This document shows positions 9,534 through 20,026 of a stretch of 64,000 nucleotides of DNA, piece after piece. A program made the translations under genes and the position numbers. This DNA comes from Entoloma clypeatum (lineage: Eukaryota; Basidiomycota; Agaricomycetes; Agaricales; Entolomataceae). Location of the stretch: the NCBI GenBank assembly GCA_963565915.1, contig OY751485.1, positions 1,116,001 through 1,180,000 of the forward strand, read 5' to 3'. How positions within the stretch are numbered: the first letter of the stretch is position 1; each line of letters begins with the position of its first letter. Below the pieces are notes generated by a model. That model did no database searches, was not told where the DNA came from, and worked only from the letters and a program-made list of their open reading frames with translations.

Positions 9534-10792
9534 ATGATTCCGCACTTTGGAGCAGCTTCGTCCACGTCTGACTCCCATACATCTCACACCCCTTCCAGTT
9601 CTTCTAATTATCTATCTGTAACTGGTGATTCTGCTCCGCACATAGTATTGGACGATCCCAATCGCCTTGAACAGCTCAAGCATGAGTTCCAGGAACAATG
9701 TCAAACTCTCGCTGATATCTCAACTCAACTTGACCAACTCCTCCTTGCCTTCAACGCAATTCCTGCCCCAGCTGCGCCACCTATCCCACCTGCTCCCGCA
9801 CCCGCACCTATACCTGCTCTGCTCACTCTGGCCAATCCAGGTGTGTGTCGAGCAAAACCTGCCAATCCGTCAGACTTCGATGGATCACACGCAAATGGCT
9901 GGACCTTTCTAAATTCCTGTGAATTGTTTATGGGACTGTCTCCGGAACAGTTCGCAGCTGACCACACTAAAATTTATTGGGCCTTATCTTTCATGAAGAG
10001 TGGACGCACAGCACACTTTGTGGATCGCATTATCCGACAGGAGCGGAGGACCGGTGCTCCGCCTTATCGGACTTGGGTGGACTTCCGCGCAGTCTTCACA
10101 GCGGAGTTCACTCCGAAGAATGAGGAACAGGACACGAGACTGATCCTTGAAGGAGAATCCTATTATCAAGGTCAACGGGATGTCAAGACCTATATTGACG
10201 AGTTCAAAGACTACATTGACAAAGCGGGCTATCAGGAGGATACCAACATTGTACTCAAAATCCGCCATGGTCTCCGTTCCAACATTCAGAACGAGATTGC
10301 CACCCTGACCCACGGACGGCCTGCGGATGACAACCCCGATGAGTGGTACTCTGCAGCACGAGTCAATGATGACAATAGGATTGCCAACAAAGCCTTCAAA
10401 GCCACTGCTCCGACCCACACATCCGCCTTCCACAACATTGTCAGACCAAGAGTACCTGGCACCTCAGTATTCCCTCACCATTCCATTCACTCCACATACA
10501 GCTCCACTCGCATCCGCATCCGCTCCACCGACAAGGGACCTAATGCAATAGACATTGATACTTCACACGTCAAAGGCAAGAATGCCAATGCATGCTTCAG
10601 ATGTAACAAAACGACTTTAGTCGTGAATGTCCCCTTCACTTCGACATTCACTTCATGACAATGGAGGAGCAGAACGAGTTTGTTATGGAACAACTCATGG
10701 TCAAGGACGCAGCAGAAGGCAACTCTGTTCTGCCCATGGAGTCTGCAGAGTCGGAGGGAGGACAGGAGGATTTTCCTCCTCACAACGAGTGA
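9534..10792 (+). pseudogene. Gag of a third Gypsy family (Gypsy-3), frameshifted
   Basis: The main frame (374 codons from ATG 9534) has a Ser/Thr-rich N-terminus, a coiled segment (LEQLKHEFQEQCQTLADIS), an Ala/Pro-rich linker and a Ty3 gag capsid domain (DFDGSHANGWTFLNSCELF to KTYIDEFKDYIDKAGY). At 10600-10620 the nucleocapsid motif begins CFRCNKT, then loses the frame. The shifted frame gives FSRECP, so a small deletion has removed the Gly/His core of the CCHC knuckle. That frame stops at 10792. No matching pol follows within the window. Confidence 0.85.
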
Positions 10793-10889
10793 ACAGTGCG
10801 CCCTTGTTGTCTGCTAAAAATTGTTATGCTGCCTTATTTGTGGAACAATATGATCCTATACCCTCCATCTCTAAGCCTGCAAATGATCC

Positions 10890-11291
10890 TGTTACGGACT
10901 CTACAGTATGAGGACCACATCATATCTTTTACCTATCATCCGAACGCGGCGCCCTCTTACGAACTTACTATGTCTAATGTCTACTTTCGCAACCTTCGAT
11001 TCCCAGTCTGACTCGCTACCTTACTTCGTCATCCCCTTTAGTATACTTCGCTTCCGCGCTAACTTGCTTTCCGCAGTCAGCTTACTCATTGTACATAGCC
11101 TTCCGCAGTCACCTTACTCATGTGCACTGCCTTCCGCAGTACTGACTCATCCGCTATCGCCTATAGTCAGTACCTATATAAACCCTCTGTAGCATAGTTA
11201 GATTCCTTAGATTTAGCAATCACATTGCTCTTCACCTTTCCACTTCCTGCATACTCTGCCCAAACCTTGGAACAGTTTGTTAAGCATAACA
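10890..11291 (+). repeat. Solo LTR of Gypsy-2, plus orientation
   Basis: 402 bp, TGTTACGGACTC...AAGCATAACA, closely matching the LTR at 34980-35380. It carries TATATAA and the transcript start motif GATTTAGCAATC. Flanking pentamers GATCC and GACAC differ, so no clean target duplication. It cuts the Gypsy-3 sequence shortly after gag. Confidence 0.88.
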
Positions 11292-12817
11292 GACACCCAG
11301 ATTAATTGGCCAAAAACGGCAGTCAGGATGCCCAGCAACACACAAGTTTCTCTCTGGCATCTCCCCCCATCTCCACACCCTGAGTCTCGCGTCCAAAGGC
11401 CCCCTGCAGGCCTGCAGCTCTGTCTCAACCTTCCTCAATGCCCTCCCGGGCTCTCCTCCTTCTCAACAACCACACCGAGACACTAGCACACTGCGGGACT
11501 GTGTATCCAGCCTGTGCTCCCTTGTCATTCCTGTTCCCGTTCCCACTGCTCCATTGCCAACTCCCTCAACACCCTCACCCTCACTGCCCCTGACCACCTC
11601 CGACCACCTCTATGCTCTCCGCCACCTGCACGTACATCCACGGCTTCAAACACACATCAATGGTGCTTGCCCTCCTGCATGCCCTTGTTGGCGGCTGCGG
11701 GCAGAGGTGTGGGTGCGGTGCCTCGTGCCCACACTCATCAATTTTGTAATTGAGCAGGAGGGCCACATATTTCCTTTATTTTATCTCATGTTTTTCACAG
11801 AAATATATATGTTTGTGGGCATAACATACTATATTAGGAAGGAGAGGGTGGGGGGGGTCTAGCGAGGCTGAAAAAAAAAGTCCGACATGTGTTGCTGTAG
11901 TCGCGTTCCGACACCCCCTTGCTTTCACCCACAATACCCCGCCACCATAATATATTATATTTATTATACACCTCCTTTGTACTTACACGACCGCCCCAAT
12001 GCAATGCAAAGATTGCTGCTCTTGGACATAGTGAGGTATGAGCATAGTATTAAGAGCGTAGTCTTTGCACAAGTGATGATGGTCACATGGAGGCATCTCT
12101 TCCTCCTCTTACAGTGACTGGCACAAGCACGTTGTGTAGCACTAAGCCATTTCTTTTTCCCCACCCTCCCAGCCTTCCACACCTTGCCTGTGTAGCCAAG
12201 GGTTGCCTAACCTTGGTGGAAAAACCTCAATCTGTCAACAGTGCTAGACTGGCCATGGTCAGGTTCACAAACCCTGCGAACCGGGTTCGGACCCGAACCG
12301 GACCCACAGTTTGGGTCCAGATTCGGGAATCTTGCTGTACCGAACCTCATTCAAGGTTTGGGTTCGGCACCTGGGGAGAACCTGAACCGAAGTTCGAATT
12401 TTGGCGGGGAAAGGCCAGAAGAAGGGCATACTTATCGATGAGATCAACATGTTGAATGATCGGAAATTGATCATTCTTACCTATTTTGGAATATTAACAA
12501 ATTTCTCATGGCCGTTTATGAACAGGCAACCAACCAATTTGGTGAGGGCGACAACTTCAGAAAACAACGATGGAGTCGGATGGACGTGACGAGAGATGGA
12601 GGAACAAGGGGAGTGGGCAGCAGAGTTGAGGGAACACCCTCAGGGCCTATGCCTTGATGTCCAAATTGGCCACAAAAGGTTCATGTCCTATTTCTTTCAT
12701 ATTGTTGGAACAGCATACGATCACATCAACACTGGAGGTGATCACAGTGGATGGGTTGTCGTGCAGTCCTAGTGTACTCTATGCTACGCGCTATGGATTG
12801 TGTATCTATGATAGAGA
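11292..12817. other. Unassigned 1.5-kb stretch
   Basis: No gene or transposon protein recognised. 11380-11690 is pyrimidine- and C-rich and gives several short open frames that look like low-complexity artefacts. 11842-11850 is a G run and 11871-11879 an A run. A TATATTATATT stretch lies near 11950. The GGTTC-rich repeat at 12246-12404 is listed separately. Confidence 0.5.
12246..12404. repeat. GGTTC/GAACC-rich degenerate repeat
   Basis: About 160 bp with dense self-complementary words, for example GGGTTCGGACCCGAACC, GGGTCCAGATTCGG and GGTTTGGGTTCGG. Complementary words occur on both strands, so it can fold extensively. No coding signal. Confidence 0.6.
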
Positions 12818-13108
12818 TGTTGAAACTTTTCCCATCACGTAGATTAGATTAGATTAGATTACATCACGTGACCTTTACATATCTTCATTACATACTTGTT
12901 TGGTTGGTACAAACAATAGTACAGTATATAAGACCAGGAAACTGTCAATATCAACATGTTGTCTCTTGACTCTTAACCAGCTCCATCGCTCTCACTAGCC
13001 TTACCCCCTCCAAACCATGTAAGTGACCATAGCGGTATCGTAGAGTACTTCCACTGTAGCTATGTTGCTCAGTACACCTGTGGCTAGCGCCCAGGTGGAA
13101 CTTCAACA
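12818..13108 (+). repeat. Copia-1 LTR (first, forward)
   Basis: 291 bp, TGTTGAAAC...CTTCAACA. U3 holds four tandem GATTA units, then ATCACGTGAC (an E-box) and GTATATAAGACC as TATA box. Identical in length to the LTR at 24852-25142, with four visible substitutions in U3 only. Confidence 0.92.
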
Positions 13109-13120
13109 GGTTATGGGCCC
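13109..13120 (+). other. Copia primer binding site (initiator tRNA-Met anticodon arm)
   Basis: GGTTATGGGCCC directly follows the LTR. It is complementary to an anticodon arm with CAU, as in initiator tRNA-Met. Drosophila copia uses the same half-tRNA priming. The same word occurs at 25143-25154, 33000-33011 (-) and 56086-56097 (-). Confidence 0.8.
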
Positions 13121-13700
13121 CGGATAGCAGAGGGACTTGGGAAACGCTGGCAACAGCGAGTACCTGCCCACTCTACCCTGGTTGGCAAAGAACCGATCGA
13201 AAGATCTAGGTTCTGAGTCTTACTTCTTCACATATGAACCTGGGAACGTCATTACGACAAGTACCTGTCATGAGACGTCCCTAAGGGGATTGACCTAGTA
13301 CACTCCATGTGGAAACGTTGATCACACCTCATACATTTCTGACATATAAAGGGTTTTCCTGTGACTGCTATTCCTAAAGGGAATATGTCATAAGGAATCA
13401 TTTAATTGTTTTCTTGAATCATATTCATAACACATCACTGATTGGGAACCCTTTTAGATTCATCTACAATGTCTACTTCTCGCTCTGCTCTTGACACCAT
13501 CACCCCCTTCGACGGCATCGACTACCAAAGCTGGGCCGAAAAGATGAAGTCCTACCTCCTCCATCAAGGAGTTTGGCGCCTTGTTTCTGGCGACATCACC
13601 CGCCCTGTCATTGCCGACTTCACCACCACGGTCTCCACCCCTGGTGCCACTGCTGCCGCTCCCCCTGTGCTGGCTACTACAGTTGACCAGCCCGGCTTCC

Positions 13701-14070
13701 TGTTATGCGTAACAAACCGTTCCAAGGTTCGGGCAGAGTATGCAGGAAGATGGAAAGGCGAAGAGCAATGTGATTGCTAAATCTAAGGAATGTAGCTATG
13801 GTACATGAGGTTTATATAGTACTGACTATGAGCGGTAGCGAATGAGTCAGTAACTGCGGAAGGCAGTGCGCATGAGTAAGGCGACTGCGGAAGGCTATGT
13901 ACTAATGAGTAAGCTGACTGCGGAATGAGTCAGACAGCTGCGGAAAGCGAGTCAGCGCGGGAGCGAAGTATACTAAAGGAAATAAAGTATAATACGATAT
14001 GTGTAAGCGGGGGCTGATGAGTAAAAGTGAAAAAGTAAGCGTATATGTCCGTAGTCGTTAGTCCGTAACA
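13701..14070 (-). repeat. Gypsy-2B 3' LTR
   Basis: 370 bp, TGTTATGCG...GTCCGTAACA. U3 contains repeated TGAGTCA/TGAGTAA words alternating with ACTGCGGAA units. Confidence 0.93.
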
Positions 14071-14107
14071 TGTTCCTGTCCTCAAGGTCTGTGTCCTCAC
14101 AGACTAC

Positions 14108-14473
14108 CTACTCCCATCCATCGTTGCCGTTTGGATCGGTCCAGGTAGGATCAGCTCGGTTGCCCCAGTCCTTTATCAGTTCGTCGTTTACCGCCGTGGC
14201 AAACTCTAAACCTCGAACGGCGAGGCGAAGGCGTCGATTTTCGACGGCAAGGGTGTTGGTATAATTTTTGAGGATAAGTTTTTCCTCAGCGGTGGGAGCG
14301 GTTGGCAAGTCGGATAGGGTGTGGAGACGAATGTGCATCTGTCGGTGGAGGATGTCGGCGACGGAGGTTTCAAGCGCATGGATCTGGTCGCGCATGGAGA
14401 GCGCTTCGCCAATGAGGGTGGTAATGGTGGGGTTGATGTCGGAAGCGTCGGTGGAGGTGGTGATGTTGGACAT
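14108..14473 (-). CDS. ORFx of Gypsy-2B, 121 aa
   Basis: A short frame between the pol stop and the 3' LTR. Homologues sit at the same place in copy A (56642-57013) and copy D (34574-34945). All begin MSN, then a Thr-rich stretch, DINP, an amphipathic helix with MRDQIHALETS, and a second helix with EEKxILxNYT and ENRR. All end in a Trp-rich acidic tail (DPNGNDGWE here). The protein differs clearly from copy A, yet the frame and pattern are kept, which argues that it is or was translated. Likely a small helical, coiled-coil-forming protein; function unknown. Confidence 0.65.
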   Translation of the reverse strand: MSNITTSTDASDINPTITTLIGEALSMRDQIHALETSVADILHRQMHIRLHTLSDLPTAPTAEEKLILKNYTNTLAVENRRLRLAVRGLEFATAVNDELIKDWGNRADPTWTDPNGNDGWE

Positions 14474-14590
14474 GGTGGAGATGAGGTTCGAAAAGTATAA
14501 GAAGAACGGCGTGTTGGGCTAGAAGAGTTGGAGCGGGGAACTCGATGTGACAGAAATTGGTATGGAAAATGGATTTTTGCGGTTTATCTT

Positions 14591-17104
14591 TTATCGTGGA
14601 CGCGATGGATTTTGCCGATGAAAATCACGGATCAAATCTTGAGCGTTCTGAACATTAGCTCGAGGTTCCCATGTGTTCTCTTCTGGGCCATATCCTTCCC
14701 ACTGGACGAGGTACTGGATCTTTCCACGGAACTTTCGAGAGTCTAGGATTGTGGACACATGATACTCTTCTCGTCCTTCGACAATGATCGGATCAGGGGC
14801 TGGTTTCTTCTTCTGGATGGCGTACTTCGGGGTTTCGTAAGGTGACAACAGGGTCTCGTTGAACACAGGGTGAATCATTTTCCAAGTTTTCGGAAGATCA
14901 AGAAGGTACGCGCTAGCTCCTTTCTTCTCTAGGACCTTGAATGGTCCATGTCGGAGTGCGTCAAGCTTCTTTGAGGGACGGTTAGTCCTGATGTTAGTCC
15001 CTTCCAGCCACACCTTGTCTCCGATGCGGTAGTCCCGAGACGGACTCCATCGTGTATCAACTGTCTTCTTCATCTGATCCTGTGCCTGTTTCAGTGCTGC
15101 ATTGGCTTCTTCTCGTGCTTGTTTGAGTTTTTCCAAGAAGCTGTTGGCAGCCGGGTTGGTGTCTTCCAACACAAGTTCTCCCTTCCAAGGATGTAAGCCA
15201 TAGTTGAGATAGAATGGTGTGTGCTTCGTCACCTGATGTTCTTTGTCATTGTACTGGAATTCGGCGATTGCGATCCATTCAGCCCAATCATCTTGCAGAT
15301 GGTTAACAAAGTTTCGTAAGAACGCTTCTGTTTCCTGATGCGATCGTTCGGCTTGTCCATCCGTCTGTGGATGGTATGCGGTGGACAGATTCCCTTTGAT
15401 CCCTAACATGCGGCAAAGTATCTCCATGAACTTCGCGGGGAACTGTGGTCCTCTGTCACTGATGATTTTCTTGGGGATTCCGTGGAGTTTCCATATCTGA
15501 TCCCGATAGATCTTGGCTAATCCTTCAGCCGATAATTCCACGGTTGTCGGAATGAGATGAAGCATCTTCGAATGTCTATCCGTGATGACCAGGATCGCAT
15601 TCTTTCCATCAGACTCTGGTATCGGTCCCACGACGTCAATCCCTATGTCTTCCCATGGATGACTTGGTGCTGCATGGGGGTGTAGCGGAGCATGTCGTTT
15701 CTGTCTGTTGATCTTGTTGCGCTGACAGGTGTTGCAACCCTTTATGTACTTCTTTACATCATGCAGGATGGTAGGCCACCAGTAGGTGCGAGTGAGAAGT
15801 TCGTGTGTTCGATACTGTCCTGGATGTCCAGCCACTGGTGCATCATGTGATTCAAACATTAGTTCTTGACGCAGTTGTGGGTCCGGTGGAACATAGACTC
15901 GTTCGCCTGCATATGTGATGCCGTTTTCCTGTTGATACCAGTGAGGATTCTTTTTTAGACCCTGGGCTACTTCTGTCTCCATGCGGTTTGAACCCTTGAT
16001 GCGTGTGATCCACGGATTTTCGATGGTTGTGACGTTTCCAATCTTGATGGAATCAGATGTTTCACCCCCTTCAAAGAATTGTTCCTCCGTGAACATCTCC
16101 ATTTGTACCACATCTTCTGATTCCAATCGTTTCAAGAATAGTCCCTCCTTGAGCATTTGGTCACTGTCTTGCAGTTCGAGTTCTGTTTCATACCAGGGTA
16201 AGCGCGACAGGATGTCCGCTTTTGCATTTGTCTTGCCAGGCACATGCCATAGTTCGAAGTCATAGTCTTGTAACTTCATCTTCCAGCGCCTTTGTCGTTG
16301 ATTTAGGTCCTGAGGACGGCGGAAATACTCCAGGTTCTTGTGATCAGTTAAGATCTCGAAGCGTTCCCTGGCTTCAAGCAGATAGTGTCTCCAATCTTTT
16401 AGTGCTTCCATGACTGCCAAAAGCTCTTTGTCGTATATCTCGTAATTTTGTTCGGCCGCAGACATGGTCCGCGACAAGAACGCGATAGGATGCCATTTGT
16501 CGTCCTGTTTTTGGGAGAGTACAGCCCCAATTGCATAGCCCGATGCATCGGTTTCGACCCTGAACTGTCCATCTGGTTTTGGTAGTGCCAAGACTGGTGC
16601 CGATGTGATCGCCTGTATGAGACGTCCCCAAGTAAACGCAGTGCCGCCTGTGAGCGCGGTAAGTGGTTTCGCGATGTTTGAGTATCCTTCAATGAAGCGC
16701 CGATAGAAGTTAGCAAACCCAAGGAACTTCTGGACTTCCTTTTTTGATGTGGGTGCTCGCCAGTTTCGGATCGTGTCCACCTTCTCGGTTTCCATCTCGA
16801 CACGTCCTTCACCAATGACATATCCCAATATGGGGCATTTCGTTACTTCCCAGAAACACTTCTTCTCCTTTAGGAACAAGTCATTGTCCGATAGGATCTG
16901 CAGAATTTCTTCGGTGTTTCGCGCGAGTTCTTCCTTGGTTTTACCAATAACCACGATGTCATCCATGTAGATCACGCAGATGCATCGGCGGATCTGGTCC
17001 CGGAATAGACCAGCCATCATCCGAGAGAACGTTCCTGTTTGTTGACCATGCGGTAATCTTGTACCAATCGTTTGGAACCATCTTTCTTGTTGATGAAGAA
17101 GCAA
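14591..17104 (-). pseudogene. Gypsy-2B pol: RT end, RNase H, integrase, chromodomain
   Basis: 837 open codons. The first 20 or so are out-of-frame sequence, then the RT palm resumes at [11 protein letters not shown] and the catalytic [12 protein letters not shown]. RNase H follows ([16 protein letters not shown]), then the integrase zinc domain ([26 protein letters not shown]), integrase core ([38 protein letters not shown]) and a chromodomain ([20 protein letters not shown]). A second in-frame loss of about 10 codons after GGTAFTWG is seen relative to copy A. Confidence 0.88.
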
Positions 17105-17970
17105 GGGGAAGCATAAGGGGATTTGGACGGGCGGATCTTTCCAGTTGCTAGACCCTCGTCAATGAATGCGTCCAATTCCTCCTGTTCCTTTTGCGTCATG
17201 GGATATGTGTTTCCCCCTAGTTCCTTTGGTGCGTCCGGTGTAAGTTCAATACCATGGTCCCATTCCCTTTCCTTCGGGATCTTATCAAAGTTCTCCTTCT
17301 CGAAGAGGTGAGTAAACCGATCAACATATGAGGGTCGTTTGGTTGTGGGAGGTGGTGTGGGAGTGACAGCTTCCAATATAGGGTCTCCAGGCTTCCATTT
17401 CTGATCCGACTTCTTGGGTGCATCTTTGTCGCGCACCTCAACCATGCGAACCCGGTGTTTGCAACCATCCAGGTTAACCCTGAATTCCGAATGTTTGGTT
17501 CGGCATGTTGTTGGGCACCGGTTGAACGTTACAGCGCCGGTTGTCCAATTGATCGTAGGGTTGTGGTGTACCAACCAGTCATGTCCCAAGAGCATGTCTG
17601 TTCTCCCAATGTCCAGTACCATCGCTTCCATGGTTTCCTGATGTGTTCCCAAATCCAGCTTGACTTCGGCAAGTTGATTCGCTTTTTGTTGTCGATTTGG
17701 TGATCCATCCGCATTTAGAATTGCTATGGGCGGTATTCCTCATGTGGGGAGGTTCTGTTCGCGTACTATTCTGGGATGGATGCATGTGCGTTCACATCCG
17801 CTATCAACCTCAGGTCGAATGGCCTTTGGTCCTCGTCGTGTTTTGATCTGAGCTTGCAGCTTGATCTCTCGTCGTTTCGGAGGTTTATCTCCCTTGACAA
17901 TCTTAGTTGACGCAACGGCTCGCTTTGCAGGGATAACATAAGTTATATTGTCTGTAGCTGCACCAGGCAA
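17017..17970 (-). pseudogene. Gypsy-2B protease and RT N-terminus, truncated
   Basis: Carries a protease motif EVDSGCERTCIHPRIV near 17800, then, after a frame change near 17730, MLLGHDWLVHHNPTINW and the RT start ([22 protein letters not shown], then [11 protein letters not shown]). After MVNK about 200 bp present in copy A are missing, including the block with the first catalytic Asp. Arg codon CGA is still present before LVQDYR, where copy A has TGA. Confidence 0.85.
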
Positions 17971-18049
17971 GCGAGTTCGTTTAATGGATAAGGGTCGCGA
18001 CTTAGCGTCGTTTAATCGGACCCTTCGGGAAAATCCTTCTCATCGGTCT

Positions 18050-18865
18050 CTATGGTGATGGTTTCATCATCATCGGTATCTCCATCAGACACCCAGAGTT
18101 CTTCTTCGGCTTCCGGCAGTTGCGCGCGATATGTCCTTCTTGGTCACAGTTGAAACACTTACGACCATCTTTCTTCTTTGGGGCTTTGCAGTCTTTGGCA
18201 AGGTGACCAAAGCGCTGACAGTTGTAGCAACGGGCTACTCCTGCTTTGTCGATCTCCATGGCTTTGCCTTGACCACCATAAGTGGTGCCCGATCCGGTGC
18301 GTGTGTCGCCACCCCCTCGGATGACTAATGCATGTCCCTCCATCTGTCGTCCCTTGTTTCGGATCTCCTTTGCGTAATCAGTGTACGTCTTGCCATCGCT
18401 AGCCACTTGTTCAGAAATTCTGCGGTTGATGTTCTTTTCCAGGATGTATTTCCCAGTTTCTTCGCCAAGGTTTGACAGCTTCAAGAGCTCTTCGAATTCG
18501 TCCAAGAATTCGTCAATGGTGCGTTTCTCCTGTTTCAGGACTTCGAGTCTCGCCTTGGCCACTGCCGACTTGTTGGCAATAGAGAATCGCGTAGCGATGT
18601 CGTCTGAGAATCCTAACCAGGTGATGTTCTCGCCATCAGTGGCAAGATCGTCTAACTTGTTGCTGGCCCAGTGTTTACCGGACCCTTCCATCATGCGGGA
18701 TAACACCGCCAGGATCTTCTGATCGTCGGACAGGCCCTTCTGGAACCTGATGTATAGTTTGGTGGCTTTCCACCACTCGTCAAAGGTGTGTCTGTCTTTG
18801 AACATCCCAGGATCTTTGATGATCTTGGATGTATCCATCGTTTGCACTGTCGGTGCTTCTGCCAT
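18050..18865 (-). CDS. Gypsy-2B gag
   Basis: 271 codons from ATG 18865. Capsid region with HTFDEWWKATKLYIRFQKG, SRMMEGSGKHWASNK and a retrotransposon gag core (RTIDEFLDEFEELLKLSNLG). Two CCHC knuckles follow: CYNCQRFGHLAKDC and CFNCDQEGHIARNC, both complete. The C-terminus differs from copy A because of a frame change. Forms the particle and binds RNA. Pol lies in another frame. Confidence 0.85.
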   Translation of the reverse strand: MAEAPTVQTMDTSKIIKDPGMFKDRHTFDEWWKATKLYIRFQKGLSDDQKILAVLSRMMEGSGKHWASNKLDDLATDGENITWLGFSDDIATRFSIANKSAVAKARLEVLKQEKRTIDEFLDEFEELLKLSNLGEETGKYILEKNINRRISEQVASDGKTYTDYAKEIRNKGRQMEGHALVIRGGGDTRTGSGTTYGGQGKAMEIDKAGVARCYNCQRFGHLAKDCKAPKKKDGRKCFNCDQEGHIARNCRKPKKNSGCLMEIPMMMKPSP

Positions 18866-19643
18866 GTCTAGAACCTGCGGAGTAGGAGAGGTGTCGGGTT
18901 GTTGGGATGAAGATGGGGTCCGGGATACAGGTAGGGGTTGAAAATTAGTCCCTGTTCTAGGCGTCTGTTCGGTATCTGACTGCGCGGAGTCAAAAGTAAA
19001 TTCGTCAGGGGACTCATCAGTGGAATCGGTGGCAAAATGTTCGGGGTATTTCCTCTGTAGATCTCTAAGGAATCTCTGTTCCTGCGCGTCTGTTGGTCGC
19101 GAGAAGGGGTCAAGTCTCTCGTTTCGTGCCCAACGGTTGTACTCGGTCTGTTGCTCATTGGTGGTGAAGTGGGCGTAGATCTGCTGCTTCGAGTAAGACG
19201 TGGTGATGCGGCTCTGGGACGTCTCGACGTGAGCGTCCTAATCAATCTTCTGATAATGGTTGTCTGGACACCGATAAACTCTTTGATCTCTGTGATCCGA
19301 CCTGTCTGAGGTCCTTCTTGAACGCGAAAGCTTTTGAGTTTGTTCTGTCGGGCGTTGTAACGCGCGATCTGGTGTTGCCGAGCAAGATGGATGCTCTCTG
19401 CTATCTCGCCGTGGGGGCGATGCTCGTCGTTGTCTAGTTCTTCGTCAAGCACCTGCTGTAGGATGCGACGGATCTCCGATTCGATGTACTGCTGGATGAG
19501 TGTAAAATCGATACTGTCTCGAGGACTTAGCTCCTCCTGTCGGGCTTCTGGTGAGGCGAATGGGTTACTGGTGAAGTCTTCAAAGAAGCGCGACGTCTTG
19601 ACTCGTCTGGTAGTTGCTCTCTTCGCTCTGGGCGAACCTAACA
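18866..19643 (-). other. Gypsy-2B leader, open and ATG-poor
   Basis: About 780 nt from primer site to gag ATG, open for most of its length in one frame. The frame changes near 19240 at GATTAG|GAC to the one that enters gag. It contains two ATG triplets; copy A has none. Confidence 0.55.
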
Positions 19644-19654
19644 AGATTTAGCAA
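19644..19654 (-). other. Self-complementary primer site of Gypsy-2B
   Basis: Plus-strand AGATTTAGCAA at 19644-19654 is the exact inverse of TTGCTAAATCT at 19730-19740 inside the LTR, 11 nt, 2 nt from the LTR edge. Confidence 0.75.
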
Positions 19655-19656
19655 CT

Positions 19657-20026
19657 TGTTATGCGTAACAAACCGTTCCAAGGTTCGGGCAGAGTATGCA
19701 GGAAGATGGAAAGGCGAAGAGCAATGTGATTGCTAAATCTAAGGAATGTAGCTATGGTACATGAGGTTTATATAGTACTGACTATGAGCGGTAGCGAATG
19801 AGTCAGTAACTACGGAAGGCAGTGCACATGAGTAAGGCGACTGCGGAAGGCTATGTACTAATGAGTAAGCTGACTGCGGAATGAGTCAGACAGCTGCGGA
19901 AAGCGAGTCAGCGCGGGAGCGAAGTATACTAAAGGGAATAAAGTATAATACGATATGTGTAAGCAGGGGCCGATGAGTAAAAGTGAAAAAGTAAGCGTAT
20001 ATGTCCGTAGTCGTTAGTCCGTAACA
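19657..20026 (-). repeat. Gypsy-2B 5' LTR
   Basis: 370 bp. Pairs with 13701-14070 with five visible transitions, three of them at CpG. TATATAA (minus) followed about 30 nt later by AGATTTAGCAA. Confidence 0.93.

Larger units (their letters stand above)
13701..20026 (-). mobile_element. Gypsy-2 copy B, full-length with RT deletion
   Basis: 6326 bp on the minus strand with 370-bp LTRs at 13701-14070 and 19657-20026, and target duplication CTTCC at 13696-13700 and 20027-20031. The uninterrupted Copia at 25727-25735 supplies the empty site. The LTRs differ at five visible sites, all transitions. Internal order: leader, gag, protease, deleted RT, RNase H, integrase, chromodomain, small ORFx. It is about 260 bp shorter than copy A, chiefly through an RT deletion, so it cannot move on its own. 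Confidence 0.96.

Noticed and set aside
10890..11291. 5-bp TSD around the solo Gypsy-2 LTR
   Set aside because: GATCC and GACAC share only three positions, not enough to claim a duplication.
11514..11862. Frames in the C-rich stretch as a gene
   Set aside because: Low-complexity composition, no start context and no conserved motif.
12841..12862. GATTA tandem units as a CRISPR or telomere-like array
   Set aside because: It is a short microsatellite inside the Copia U3, repeated only because the LTR is repeated.
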